In this document: one piece after another, positions 11,391 to 23,084 of the stretch
Numbering within the stretch: the stretch's first letter is position 1
How the letters are laid out: every line of letters starts with the position of its first letter
Assembly: GCA_030844895.1 (NCBI GenBank)
Contig: CM061229.1
Location: 124,626,381-124,690,380, forward strand
Source: Ambrosia x helenae
Taxonomy: Eukaryota > Streptophyta > Magnoliopsida > Asterales > Asteraceae
Length of the DNA stretch: 64,000 nucleotides
Direction: 5' to 3'
Made by a program: the position numbers and the translations under genes
The notes under the pieces: generated by a model
What the model saw: the letters and a program-made list of their open reading frames with translations, nothing else
Databases searched by the model: none
What the model was told of the DNA's origin: nothing

Positions 11391-12585
11391 CCTTCATCAC
11401 TACCAAACCAGGAATTCTCTACATACTTATTTACTCATTCACTTCATTCAAAGTTTCATGCCACATCGCAAGCCTACATATAGATTATAAAAACAACTTT
11501 ACTCGTGGCAAAACATATTTCTATGTTTTGTTCTTACGCTCTTATATTTTAAGAGGCCTATCGCATTTATTAAACATAATAAATCGATTAGTCACGTATT
11601 TAACCAATAAATCTTACTTAGCCATTCATTCCCACATTAGTCACGATGCGTCCATCACAGGATTACTACAATATCCAACTATTAGCATCCCTTTTAAGTT
11701 CCTTCAATCATGTAATTAGTTAGACTATATACATGCGTATATCCCAATCCTTAGATCATGGTTATCACTTTCACAACATACATGCCATTTCATTCCCCAT
11801 TCCTTCTTGCTTAACTTGAGAGTTATGCATAATTGCATAGGCACTACTGAATCGGTACATCTACCATATGCACCCCACCCCCTTTTGGTAAAAATTTAAA
11901 GCCATTCTATTCACACTAATTTGTTTGTTAGCTCATTTCAAACATTACTTACTATACACACATATGTCCATCGCTTAACAACACCAAGTCTAAGCTAAGA
12001 TTTATCCATCTTTTGACCTTTAAGGTCAAACGTTTCGAACTACATCATGCTTGAGCTACCATTCATTCATACGTGGGTACATTTCAACCTATATAAATTT
12101 CTATTTAACAATCACGAAATATCTAAGTTTACTAACCTTCCTTTTTACAACGTTATCCATCCAGCTACGTGTCGACTTAGCTTGCTTCTTCTTAAGTCCA
12201 TGCCATACTTAGCTTGCTTTTAGCTCATTCATCATGAGTTCCAGCTTGTCAACACCATATCACCTACCCTGTGGGTTGCATTATATCCACGAATTCGACC
12301 ATTCATATCTACAAAACCATTGGTTGTGCATACCTTTCTCATTCATAACAACTGACTTTCAATAGTCCATACAAAATTTGTTTCAATTAGAATGTCTAAT
12401 TATATACATCTTTCCTCTACAATCTGTTTCTATCGTTAACTACCGTGTATTTTTTTACCCATCCTTACACATCAAGGTCCTTCCAACCTTGCCCCATTAA
12501 GGTTCTCCTACCTATCATACATGATTTCCACCCTATGAACCGTTAAGGTCCTCCCAACCCATATGACCCGCTAAGGTCTTCGCAT
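11391..12585. other. LARD internal region, noncoding
   Basis: AT-rich with C/A bias; open frames are short and show no retrotransposon motif on either strand. This is where gag-pol would lie in an autonomous relative. Confidence 0.6.
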
Positions 12586-13131
12586 CCATTTTGACCCACA
12601 AGGGTACTTCTACAACTTTGACCCATAAGGGTAGTCCTACAATTTTGACCCATCATGGTCAGTCTACCATTTAACCCATAAGGGTATTTCCACCATTTTG
12701 ACCCATCATGGTCACTCTATCATTTTAACCCATAAGGGTATTTCCACCATTTTGACCCATCATGGTCATTCTACCATTTTAACCCATAAGGGTATTTCCA
12801 CCATTTTGACCCATCATGGTCATTCTACCATTTTAACCCATAAGGGTATTTCCACCATTTTGACCCATCATGGTCATTCTACCATTTTAACCCATAAGGG
12901 TATTTCCACCATTTTGACCCATCATGGTCATTCTACCATTTTAACCCATAAGGGTATTTCCACCATTTTGACCCATCATGGTCATTCTACCATTTTAACC
13001 CATAAGGGTATTTCCACCATTTTGACCCATCATGGTCATTCTACCATTTTAACCCATAAGGGTATTTCCACCATTTTGACCCATCATGGTCATTCTACCA
13101 TTTTAACCCATAAGGGTATTTCCACCATTTT
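12586..13131. repeat. 54-bp minisatellite (27+27 dimeric unit), about eight regular copies
   Basis: The unit is two related 27-mers. One contains TTGACCCATCATGGTC and the other TTAACCCATAAGGGT, each an imperfect palindrome around CCAT. From about 12690 to 13131 the copies are almost identical. To the left (12530-12690) the array grades into degenerate 27-mers with mixed spacing. One plus frame (12698-13138) stays open because 54 is divisible by three, giving an 18-residue periodic His/Thr-rich peptide. I treat this as a by-product and not a gene. Confidence 0.92.
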
Positions 13132-13710
13132 GATTTGATCCGTACTTATCTATGGACTCAAACCTTTCATTCCAACTATTCACCCACACGACCACTTACT
13201 TTCCAATTCTACCAGGCATACCTGTAATGATTCTCATGGTCTCACGTGTATCGCATGCTTCTTGTGCACTGGCCAGGTGTACAGTCCACATGCTACCCAC
13301 GTGCCTTCACGTAATCATTACCTTATGCCTAGGGACTGGTTTTCAGCTTCGTGCCACATTTCAATTTACTTCCTTAACAACATGGTCACTTTCCTTCTAT
13401 GTTTTACCATCCCAAAGGATTTTCCTCCCACCGGTACCAATAGTTAATTATCGCGTACCTGTGATTATTCCATCTTATCTACAATTTCCGCGACTTATCT
13501 TGGATCGTGTCCTTGAGACCTCTTCATTATCCACAAAAGTTCACCTTAACATAAACACCACAATTAGCTTTTAATATGTCATGTGACTTAATATTAAATT
13601 CTACCTTTGAGCCTTGATCGAGCCTTGGATTGTACGGGTCACTGCATTCAGAAGCACACAAGTTTGAGTTCAAGTACTTACTTCCTTGTACAAGATTTCA
13701 CTCAAACCAG
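13132..13710. other. LARD internal region next to the primer-binding site, noncoding
   Basis: No domain is recognised. In minus orientation this is the 5' leader, between the primer-binding site and the minisatellite. It would be the natural place for packaging signals (inference). Confidence 0.5.
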
Positions 13711-13723
13711 GGCTCTGATACCA
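13711..13723 (-). other. Primer-binding site of the LARD (Met-tRNA)
   Basis: The minus strand reads TGGTATCAGAGCC, three bases inside the 5' LTR boundary at 13727. This fixes the orientation as minus. Confidence 0.9.
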
Positions 13724-13726
13724 ACT

Positions 13727-16657
13727 TGTAACACCCTATACCATTTTACAGAAACTTGCAGCGGAAAAACCAACCGAAAAATTCTTTTCTTTAATAACAA
13801 CCTTGAACGTTTAGAAACCGATTCTAATATGTATTTTTGGTGTTACATCTTAAAATATTTCTTAATACATTCTACGTGACTCATCTCCATTCGATTATGT
13901 GACCGTGACCACGTACAATCCGCCTCCTCGCTCGATCTCCATCCTTTCCTTGCCTCTCAAGATGGACAAGACATCCTGCATTCACCACAAAACCATTTCG
14001 TTAGTTCAATAGGTAACCTCATGTAATCTACTCATGACGCGGAAGTAACATCCAACAATACTCCGTGATCATGTCCAACCGCCTTCATTCGAATTCGGGT
14101 GGGTTACCCCGATCCGAACCTCCACGTCTCCTGCAATCATACGTACATACCTACGTTTCCTATCATTCACATAACAAAGGTTAATAACCCCACAATATGT
14201 CCAAACATACAATTTCCTCCATATAATCCCATAATACATACAAGCATACAATTCCCTCATATAATACCACCATACGTACAAGTATACAATTCACTTATAT
14301 AATACCACAATACATACAAGTATACAATTCCCTCATATAATACCGCCATACATACAAGTATACAATTCACTTATATAACTTACTTTGACCCCTCATGCTA
14401 CTCTTTCTTCTCCGATCTCTAATACGAATATAACGTTCCATTCCTATACTCAATCTACGCATACTTTCCAACCCTTACATACATGAAACTCTCTCTCTCT
14501 AACCCGATCATGAGTACCCATATGTACATCACATCTTCAATCTACATAATCATGACAATATACTTACCGTATTTGATACCATCGAACAATGTATCAATTA
14601 AACTACACACACTTGTATCAATCTGTACTATGATCATATTTACAAAACCGACATTTCTATTACATGCTACACCCCTACATAGCCTTACACAAGGTCCAAC
14701 GATGTTAATTGATGCGTTAAACGCAAATACGGGTCGCACACATAAGCGAAACATCAACATACGATAGAATGAACAAAACAAAAATGAAATGTTCCAGGTC
14801 CCACCGTAGGGGAACGGTGCCACCGTACCCCTACGGTGGACCTCAAATCCCAACGGTGGTACCCCTCTGCCCTACGGTGGGAAAACGTTGCAGGGGCCAC
14901 CGTAAGGGAACGGTGCCACCGTACCCCTACTCTGGACTCTGCACATTCCCATTTTGTTTCTCCTTTCCACCCCTTCTAGACCCATCCACGCCGATCCATT
15001 CGAAGCCACGTTTATTCCATTATAAAATCCCATTCAAGCCTTAACCTCGTTACTTACGTTCCATCATCTCACGGTCCTCATACTACTTACAAACACATGT
15101 ACATGTTAAGATTCATTATCCTAAGTGGAATAAGAACCACTTACCTCAAGTCCTCCAAGTTCATGCTTGTTTACTTGCCTCGTCTTGACCCATTAGCTTC
15201 CCATGCTTGAGTCCATCATTCCTATCCTTTCATATCATCATGTTCACATCATTGTTAGCATACATGTTCATTCATAAGCCAATCATATCCAACTCGTATA
15301 TCACATTGACTTGCATAGGTCAATTTCAAACATACATAAAACATAGCTTTCCACTCTTTTTGATTCATCATTCAAGCAATTAGACTTAACATCGTATATA
15401 TCACATAACCAAGCTAATGTGTCTCGCACGGAATCCTCAATCTCACAATCATGTTAGAACACACACCACATTATTTCCACATCAGTTGACTTTCCAGAAA
15501 GTCAACTTTCAGCAATACAAACTTTCTTTTAACAAACATGTGCCCATATTGTTATGCTAGATCGTATGAAATTCATCATAAACATCGTATTCCGATATCA
15601 TTAACATACAAGATCATTCATCATACCAATTGACCAACACATGGTGTGCATCATGATATTTAGGCATAGTGTATACACTACTAATGCATACTTCTTACAA
15701 AATCCTACAATCAACTAAATCCCCACGTGATTACTCTCTAAGACGAAATCCTCATGTTAACCTACTATCAATTGCATCAATTATCACAATACATTCATGC
15801 TTGTCAAGTCTTGCATACAAATTCATACATCATACTCATCTAGACATTTCATCACACAATTGGTGTGCATACAACATCCTAAGCTCAATGTACAAGCTCC
15901 TAATACATACATTCTACCACAACAACATAATCACCTTAAATTATGACCAATTTCCACATGCATATCATCAACCACACATTATTCCTACAATTACATGGAT
16001 TTACCACTCATTTAGCAACATCAAAGCTCTAGTGAAAACCCAATATCATCATCTTTTGCAACAAGCAACTTCTAGTGATTAGCTCACCTCTAGACCATTA
16101 GAGATGATCAATATCACTTAAAATCAAGCAATAATACGAATTTAACATCATTTGCTCAAAACCCACATGTGGGGTTCGAAACTTGGATGAGTTGGGTACT
16201 AGGGTTCTTACCATAAGCTTTAAACATGAAGACAACCATCTAATTCATACCCCCATCCTGCCATCATTCAATCTCTTGCATTTCTTCTTCAATTTTGGTG
16301 TGATTAGGGTTTGTTCTTGGCTCTAGAATGCCCCTTTGGGGCTGAATACGTATACACCCAAATGGGGTGTGTTTGGGCATTTTGTTTGTGGCATATTTAC
16401 ACCACAAGTCCCTCAAGTTTACCCCAAAGCCATTTATTACCAAAACCTTAACCATGCAAGTTTCTTTCTAGTGTTATCTCCCCATTAAAAGATAATTACT
16501 TACACTAGATAAACTTTCATATTAGAACATAACCCACATTCGTATCATCCCGTTTTATTATCCATAAAAGGCTCATTCTACTATTTAATTCGTTTTTGTC
16601 ATTTCTTATTCACGCCTAATGGCGTAATTAAGCAGAATGGATTTTCGGGATGTTACA
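13727..16657 (-). repeat. 5' LTR of the LARD (2,931 bp)
   Basis: It has the same length and is essentially identical to 8421-11351, indicating very recent insertion. It is flanked at 16658 by the TTTAA target duplication that rejoins the copia gag frame. Confidence 0.93.
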
Positions 16658-17249
16658 TTTAACTGATGAAAAGAAGAAGGAGATGATGGAGAAGGCTCAC
16701 AGTGCCATTATTTTGAGTTTGGGAGACAGGGTCTTGAGAGAGGTTTCGAAAGAAACGACTGCTGTTGGTGTTTGGTCAAAATTAGAAACTCTGTATATGA
16801 CCAAATCACTGGCAAATTGTTTGTATCTCAAGAAGAAGTTATACACTTTTCAGATGGGTATTGGGAAGTCAATGGAAGAACATACTGATGAGTTTAATAA
16901 ACTCATACTGGATCTTGAAAACATAGAAGTTGAGGTTGATAATGAAGATCAGGCAATATTGTTCTTGTCATCTTTACCTTCTCATTATGAGAATTTTGTG
17001 GATACATTAATGTATGCACGAGAAACTCTCACAATGGAAGAGGTCCTGGCTGCTTTAAATTCAAGAGAATTAAAGAAAAAGTCAGATCCTAAAGAAGAAG
17101 GCGGAGAAGGATTATTTGTAAGAGGAAGGCCAGATCAAAGATCAAACAATAAGTTTTCAAAGGGTTCTTCAACAAGATCGAAATCCAAAACCAAAAGAAG
17201 GTGTTTTGTTAGTAATTCTGACAAGCATCTAAAGAGAGACTGTCCATAG

Positions 17250-17985
17250 TGGAAAAAGAAGAAGGGAGAAACCAGTGGAAGTTCAAAGACTCATGTGAAT
17301 CATAATACACAAGATGATTATTCTGATGGATATGATAGTTCAGATGTTCTCTGTGTTATAGATGGGTGTTCTGATGTTCTTAGTGTTTCAGTCTGGGATA
17401 TCATAGAACAATGGGTCATGGATTATGGTGGATCTTTTCATATGACTCCTGTGAAATCTTTCTTCAAGAAGTTGAAGATGGGAGATTTTGGACATGTCAA
17501 ATTAGGAGATGATAGGCCTTGTAAGGTTGCTGGAATAGGAATTGTCTCATTTAAATTGAAGAATGGCAGCATTGTGGACCTTCACAATGTCAGGTATATT
17601 CCTAGTCTAAAGAGAAGTTTGTTGTCACTTGGTACCTTTGATAGAGAAGGTTACCATGTCAGTTTAAAAGATGGGAAGGCTAGGGTAATAAGAGGGTCTT
17701 TGGTTATTCTGTCAGGATCTAGAAAAGATAATAATGTTTATGTTCTAGATGGTAATGTTGTCAATGAAGGAGAAGCTTCATTGACAGTGACAGATAAAGA
17801 CAGTGAATTAGCCTAAATTTGGCATAAGAGGTTAGGACACATCAGTAGCCAAGGACTGGAAGAATTAAAGAAAGAAGAGGTCCTTGGTGATCTGAAAAGT
17901 TGTAAGATAGATTTTTGTGAAACCTGTATTGTAGGTAAACACAAAAGTCAAGTTTGGTGTAGGAAAACACATCACCAAAGGCATT
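17250..17985 (+). pseudogene. Copia protease and GAG-pre-integrase region, inactivated
   Basis: After the TAG at 17247 the frame continues (17295-17816) through an aspartic-protease segment. The expected D-S-G triad region reads WVMDYGGSFHMT, so the catalytic serine is replaced by Tyr. Further landmarks are VKLGDDRPCKVAGIGIV and LHNVRYIPSLKRSLLSLG. A stop follows at 17814. The GAG-pre-integrase zinc motif (HKRLGH, then CETCIVGKH) is still visible to about 17940, where a small indel shifts the frame. The polyprotein cannot be made from this copy. Confidence 0.8.
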
Positions 17986-18742
17986 CTTGACTATGTTCAT
18001 TCAGACCTTTGGGGTCCTGCTAGAATTGAATCATTGGGAGGTGCAAGATATTTTATGTCTATTATTGATGATTTTTTCAAGAAGAGTCTGGGTGTTTATT
18101 ACTAAACATAAGAATGAAGCCTTTCAAAAGTTTAAATATTAGAAGACTTTAGTTGAAAATCAGGCTAATAGAAAGATTAAGAAGTTGAGAACAGATAATG
18201 GACTGGAATATTGCAACAAAGAGTTTGATCAATTCTGCAGGGAATGTGGTATTGTTAGGCACCTAAGTATACATGGTACACCACAGCAGAATGGTTTAGC
18301 AGAAAGAATGAACAGAACTATCTTAGAAAGGGTTAGATGTATGAGATTAAGTTCTGGTATGCCAAGGGTATTTTGGGCAGAAATAGTATCTACAGCAGCA
18401 TACCTAATTAATAGATCCCCTTCCAGAGTAATTGGAATGAAGACTCCAATGGAAATGTGGACAAAAGTTAAGCCTGAGTATGATGACTTAAAAGTATATG
18501 ATTGTTTAGTGTATGCTCATGTAAGTCAAGACAAACTGGACTCCAGAGCATATAAATGTGTACTGTTGGGTTATCAAGAAGGGGTAAAGGGGTATAGGCT
18601 GTGGAAAATGGAAGGTGATGGGCCCAGAATTATAAAAAGCAGAAATGTACAAGTAAGAGAAGATATCCTGTATAAGGATTTGATTGGTGGAAACATTCCT
18701 GGTATGATTGACTCAAAACCTTTAGTTAATGAGGGAATATAA
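17986..18742 (+). pseudogene. Copia integrase core, frameshifted
   Basis: The first part (17986-18150) is split between frames by indels and has a stop. From 18185 an open frame carries the catalytic-core landmarks RTDNGLEYCNKEF, HGTPQQNGLAERMNRT and WAEIVSTAAYLINRSPS, ending near 18742. The integrase would insert the cDNA and create the 5-bp duplication. Confidence 0.82.
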
Positions 18743-19612
18743 ATAGAGGTGGAGAATCATCAGGAAAGCAATGATACTAGTCAGCATGAAGAAGTACCAA
18801 GCAGTAGTAGTCCTCAAGAAGATTCTATTTCTGGTTATAGTTTGGCAAGAGATAGGCCAAAAAGAACCATAGTGAAACCATTAAAGTTAAGAGATGGTGT
18901 GAATGGTTCAGTAGCAGCAGTAGCTTTTGTAGCTGCTGAAGAAGATTGTATAAATGAACCTATAACATATGATGAAGCAGTGAGTTCCAAAGAACAGGAT
19001 AGGTGGAAGCAGGCCATGAAGGAAGAGATGGATTCATTATTAAAGAATGGTACTTGGGATTTGGTTAATAAACCCAAGGATCAGAAACTGATATCCTACA
19101 AATGGATATACGAGATTAAAGAGGGTATTCCAGGAGTTGAGGAACCTAGATTTAAAACAAGGTTAGTTGCTAAAGGGTTTACTCAAAGGGCAGGTATAGA
19201 TTATAATGAGATATTCTCTCCTGTGGTTAAACACACCTCAATAAGGGTAATTCTGTCAATTGTTGCTGCAATGGACATGGAGTTGGATCAGTTAGATGTT
19301 AAAACTGCTTTCTTGCATGGATATTTGGATGAACAAATATACATGAAGCAGCCATTAGGTTTTATACAAGAAGGAGAGGAGGATAAGGTCTGTTTGTTGA
19401 AAAGGTCTCTCTATGGCCTTAAACAGTCTCCAAGGCAATAGTATAAAAGGTTTGATGAATACATGATCACACATGGATTCATTAGAAGCTCTTATGATTC
19501 CTGTGTTTATTTCAGAGAATATAAACCAAGTAAATCCAGCTATCTTTTGTTGTATGTGGATGATATGTTATTGGCAAGTCAAGACAGATCAGAAATAGAA
19601 GATATATAAGAG
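18743..19612 (+). pseudogene. Copia reverse transcriptase, interrupted by stops
   Basis: The segment 18749-19441 has the copia RT landmarks KRTIVKPLK, W-QAMKEEMDSLLKNGTWDLV, YKWIYEIKEG, RLVAKGFTQRAGIDYNEIFSPVVK, DQLDVKTAFLHGYLDEQIYM and LLKRSLYGLKQSPRQ. A TAG follows at 19439. The catalytic YVDDM motif is just beyond (about 19553-19567) in the same frame, before another stop near 19607. Only point changes separate this copy from an intact RT. Confidence 0.85.
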
Positions 19613-20522
19613 TTGCTGAAAATGGAGTTTGAGATGAAAGATCTTGGGGAAGCAAGAAAGATATTAGGAATGGAGATAAGGAGAAACAGGAAGTGTAGAC
19701 AGTTGAAATTAACTCAAGAAGCTTATGCTAAGAAGGTACTTGAGAACTATTCAATGTTTGATAGCAAACCTGTTACTGTTCCATTGGCAGGACATTTTAA
19801 ATTGTCTATGCAAGATTCACCAAGTACAGATAAGGAGCAGGTATATATGGAGAAGGTTCCATATGCAAACTTGGTGGGAAGCCTTATGTATCTCATGGTC
19901 TGTACCAGACCAGATTTGGGATATGCTGTAAGTGTTGTAAGCAGGTATTTAGCTAATCCTGGTAAGAAGCATTGGGAGGCAGCTAAGTGGATTTTGAGGT
20001 ATGTTAAAGGTACTCATAGCTGGGGTTTGAATTTTGGTATGAATGATAATATTCAGAACAAAGTGGAAGGCTTTGTTGACTCAGATTATGCAAAAGATCT
20101 AGATAAGGGAAGATCAATAACTGGTTATGGGTTTAAGGTACTGGGAAACACAATTAGTTGGAAAAGCACAGCTTCAACATGTGGTTGCTCTGTCAAGTAC
20201 AGAAGCAGAATATATTGCTTTGACTGAAGCTATCAAAGAAGCAATATGGTTGAAGGGTTTAGTTTCAGAATTGGGAATTGATTCTGTGCAGGCCATTGTG
20301 CATTGTGATAATCGGGGAGCTGTACAATTGGCTAAGAACAGCATGTTCCATGAAAGAACAAAACATATAAAGGTGAAGTTACACTTTATCAGAGACATTA
20401 TAAATGCTAAAGAAGTGTTGGTACAAGATATCAGTACTAACAATAATTTGGCTGACATGATGACTAAGTCTCTGCCTGGTTCTAAATTCTCATTCTGTTG
20501 TGATGGATTGGGAGTTGGATGA
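19613..20522 (+). pseudogene. Copia RT C-terminus and RNase H, frameshifted
   Basis: The segment 19613-20227 continues with MKDLGEARKILGMEI, YANLVGSLMYLMVCTRPDL, ILRYVKGT and the RNase H FVDSDYAKDLDKGRS. A frameshift around 20175 moves the reading to 20127-20522. There ALSSTEAEYIALTEAIKEAIWLK, HCDNRGAVQLAKN, KHIKVKLHFIRD and ADMMTKSLPGSKF complete the RNase H and the usual copia C-terminus. Confidence 0.85.
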
Positions 20523-20552
20523 AAGTCTTTGATTGACTTTAAAGGTGGAGAT
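20522..20552 (+). promoter_or_regulatory. Copia polypurine tract with adjacent small hairpin
   Basis: AAAGTC (20522-20527) pairs with GACTTT (20535-20540). The purine tract AAAGGTGGAGAT (20541-20552) follows directly and then the 3' LTR. The arrangement (hairpin then PPT) parallels the Ty3-type elements, but the loop sequence differs. Confidence 0.7.
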
Positions 20553-20902
20553 TGTTGGAGGTTAAAGTCAATATGCAATTCTAATTGATAATGTGCAAAG
20601 TCAACAAAAGTCAACAATAGTCAATCAGGGATATAAGCTTGGGAGCTGTTTCTTATGTGCTCATAAGTACAGGGGCTAAATGTGACAAGTCTGGAACTTT
20701 TAGCTGATAGTGGGAATTAACGGTTTTAACAACTTTTTGACTATAAAAGGGGAATTAGGGTTCAATTGTGATTATCCTCAAATCACAATAATCTTTGTAA
20801 TTCATCTCAAATCTTTTTTATATTACTCCTCTGATTGAAGTTTAATAATAATAACAATTTTAGATTCTTTGATTACATTGTTTTCTGGTGTATTGTACTA
20901 CA
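20553..20902 (+). repeat. 3' LTR of the copia element
   Basis: Begins TGTTGGAGG, ends GTACTACA, followed by GTTTT. It differs from the 5' LTR at roughly ten positions, so the insertion is not recent. Confidence 0.93.
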
Positions 20903-21068
20903 GTTTTTTTTATTAAACGCAACTATACACTTAGTAATATGTATTTACAATCTAGGAGCTTTGTTTGTAAATGTCTTTTTTTTTTTTTTTTTCATGAAAT
21001 AGATTAAAAGAGAAGGTTGAAAACACATGGAGTAAAAGTTCATAAAAGCCGATCACTAAAAGATGCAA

Positions 21069-21379
21069 GTCCAACACTTTAGCTTATTTGGTTGAGGGCC
21101 TAAAGTTTCCTATGGAAGGCTTGGGTTCAATTCTCACTAGCTATATTTGGAGGACATTGGTGGATGGGAAATGAGGGATGACCTGGCCATTGGCTTGGGT
21201 TCGAGTCCTGATCCCGACCGGTTTTACCGACTATTTCACCGTCGTGCCTTCGAGCGGGTGAGTGGTCGGGTTTTCCCGGGAATTGGTGGCAATTGGTGGC
21301 CCGGGTACTCTCGAGTACCTGATTCGCCAAAAGGGTGCCCGAGAGTGCTCGGAATTGATTCGTTGGCCGTTAAAAAAAA
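21069..21379 (+). mobile_element. Dimeric tRNA-derived SINE with 14-bp target duplication
   Basis: The copy is bounded by ACTAAAAGATGCAA (21055-21068) and ACTAAAAGATGTAA (21380-21393) and ends in an A run. It contains two tRNA-like heads in tandem. The first has a TAGCTTATTTGG A box and a GGTTCAATTCTC B box (about 21120). The second has a B box within GGGTTCGAGTCCTGATC (about 21197). The unrelated tail (ACCGACTATTTCACCGTCGT... to GTTGGCCGTT) is shared with the SINEs at 35775, 36109 and 38275. Mobilisation requires a LINE in trans. Confidence 0.88.
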
Positions 21380-21393
21380 ACTAAAAGATGTAA

Positions 21394-22028
21394 AATTGTT
21401 TTATTTATTAAATACTCAACATATGTCTATAAAAAAAACTTATTGATGGTATCAATGACATTGGAAATAAAAAGTAATTAACCATATAGTTCCAATATAA
21501 AATTTACAAGAATGTTGTAATTTTCACTTTACATTTACATTATAATATTAAACTTGTTTCAATGTGATAGTGCAACACAACATATCATGCAAGTAGATAT
21601 CCGTTGCTAAACTTTGTTTTTTTTTTTTTTTCTTATTTTAAGATACCTTTATTTGTTATATCTATTTTTAAATTCAGTGAGTAAGCATTAGATAAATAGA
21701 GTTGATAATAAATTACGGACAAAAAGGGCATAAACCAACAAGGATCATGGGGATAAATCAATGTCACGTTTGACTACTAGATTGGCTTTGCTGACTATGT
21801 CTTTTCTCTTTGATTCTAAATCTTGTTTGAGGGTTTGGGTGGGATAAAAGCATCTAAAAATTTATAGACATGTCATTTTGCAAGGACCTCCACGAAACAA
21901 ATATGTGAGAGGGGAAGAAGATAGAAATGGAAGGAGGGAGGTCACAATCGGTGGCATATTTTAAACGAAAAACCTGACAGGATTAGGCTCAATTTGGTAG
22001 GGCTGAATTCAATATATATATATATATA
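21394..22028. other. AT-rich spacer; no gene seen
   Basis: No convincing ORF or repeat was identified. It ends in a short TA run that abuts the foldback element. Confidence 0.5.
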
Positions 22029-22831
22029 GGAGAAAGTTCAATTGAGAACTCATAGTTAGGGAGAGAACTCCTACTTAAATTAAAAAAAAATCATAACTCA
22101 AAATTTAAGTCAAAAAACCAAAAATCTGGTTCGGAGCTTCTCTTTCCCACGTCATCCCGGTTCAGAAAAAAAATAAAAAAATACAAAAAATAAAAAAAAT
22201 AAAAAATAGGCGACTTCTAATGCACCTGTGTAGTAAATGTCCGGTTAGCTTTAGGGTTTAGTTTTTGGGTTTAGTTTAGCTTTTAGGGTTAGTTTTTTTT
22301 TAGTTTAGTTTGTAAGGTTTAGGTTTTTGGGGGTGGGGTGGGGGTGGGTAGGGTGGGTTTAGGTTTTTGGGTAGGGGGTTAGGTTTTTTGGTGGGGGTTA
22401 GGTTTTTGGTTGTGACGGGTGGGGCTTAGGTTTTTGGTAGGCGGTGGGTGGGGTGGGTTTAGATTTTTGGGTGGGGGGTGGATGGGTGCTTTAGGTTTTT
22501 GGGTAAGCGATTTAGGTTTTTTAGTGAGGGTAGGGGTGGGTGGGGTGGAATTAGGTTTTTGGGTGGGGGTAAGTTGGGGGTAGGTGGTTTAGGCTTTTGG
22601 GTTATACTACACATGTGCAGTAGCGTTTTTTAGGTGTGTTTTTTTTTTTATTTTTTTTATTTTTTTTATTTTTTTTCCGAACGGGTATGACGTGGGAAAG
22701 AGAAGCTCCGAACTAGTTTTCTATTTTTTTACTTAAATTTTGAGTTATGATTTTTTTATTATATTTTTTTGTATTTAATTAGGAGTTCTCGAGTTCTCTC
22801 AATAAAATGAGTTCTCTATTGAACCATCCCC
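22029..22831. mobile_element. Foldback (MITE-like) element in a TA microsatellite, G-rich core
   Basis: The ends are inverted repeats of roughly 170-200 bp. The left arm (GGAGAAAGTTCAATTGAGAAC..., CTTCTCTTTCCCACGTCAT) pairs with the right arm (ACGTGGGAAAGAGAAG..., GTTCTCTATTGAACC). TA runs flank both sides (TATATATATA before 22029 and after 22831). There is no transposase. The interior (22240-22600) is a G/T-rich degenerate array of TTAGG-TTTTTGGG type. The architecture resembles TA-targeting, Micron-like MITEs (family assignment is inference). Confidence 0.82.
22243..22600 (+). repeat. G-rich telomere-like minisatellite with G-quadruplex potential
   Basis: Repeated variants of TTTAGGTTTTTGGGTGGGG begin with TTTAGGGTTTAG-like units close to the plant telomere repeat. 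Between 22329 and 22357 at least five runs of three or more G lie within 29 bases, which meets the usual G4 pattern. Confidence 0.85.
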
Positions 22832-23084
22832 TATATATATATATAAATTTTTGAAAATTTTTGTTAAAATTTACACTACGAAACGAAAAAACTGGGTGAG
22901 CCGAGGCCAGTCTTGCCCTAGTTAAGAACCGCCACTGGTCACAATGAAGAATCGTCAACCTTCTCACACTGAGAACCAGGGGGATGGTCTTAGCTCTGTA
23001 ACAGGAATCCGACATTAAATGTTAGGTCTAAAGCTTTGCTTTTGATAAAATTTCAATATCATCATCATACTCACTCGGTAAATC

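Larger units (their letters stand above)
8421..16657 (-). mobile_element. Nested LARD: large non-coding LTR retrotransposon derivative, very young
   Basis: Two LTRs of exactly 2,931 bp (8421-11351 and 13727-16657) match almost base for base; I noticed a single T/C difference near 8948/14254. The insertion is flanked by TTTAA (8416-8420 and 16658-16662). Orientation is minus: Met-tRNA primer-binding site at 13723-13711 and purine tract at 11368-11355. The 2.4-kb internal region contains no gag or pol domain. It holds a 54-bp minisatellite and AT-rich sequence. It is fully dependent on another element. The PPT-proximal hairpin matches that of the chromovirus lineage. Confidence 0.94.
8279..17249 (+). 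pseudogene. Copia Gag, interrupted by an 8.2-kb insertion and ending at a premature stop
   Basis: The frame opens at ATG 8279 with a typical copia/UBN2 Gag start (KFELEKFNGKNDFSLWRLKM). It is cut at 8420 and resumes in frame at 16663 once the LARD and one TTTAA duplication are removed. Downstream landmarks are VWSKLETLYMTKSLANCLYLKKKL, EEHTDEFNKLILDLENIEV and LSSLPSHYENF. The zinc knuckle near 17200 is damaged: the second Cys is Ser and the Gly before His is Lys. A TAG at 17247-17249 then stops the frame. It would have produced the particle protein of the element, but it cannot now. Confidence 0.85.
7860..20902 (+). mobile_element. Ty1/copia LTR retrotransposon, decayed and split by a nested LARD
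   Basis: LTRs of 349 bp (7860-8208) and 350 bp (20553-20902) begin TGTTGGAGG and end GTACTACA. They are flanked by 5-bp target duplications GTTTT (7855-7859 and 20903-20907). A Met-tRNA primer-binding site (8211-8223) and a polypurine tract (20541-20552) complete the structure. The internal order gag, protease, integrase, RT, RNase H is that of copia. I can see around ten differences between the LTRs, plus several stops and frameshifts. The element is therefore much older than its 8.2-kb nested insertion (8421-16657). Without the insertion it is about 4.8 kb. Confidence 0.95.

Noticed and set aside
12586..13131. CRISPR-like array of regular repeats
   Set aside because: The units are directly contiguous with no unique spacers, and the window is plant nuclear DNA.
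12698..13138. 146-aa periodic His/Thr-rich protein
   Set aside because: It is an artefact of a 54-bp minisatellite whose period is a multiple of three; no leader, no domain, and it lies in a noncoding LARD.
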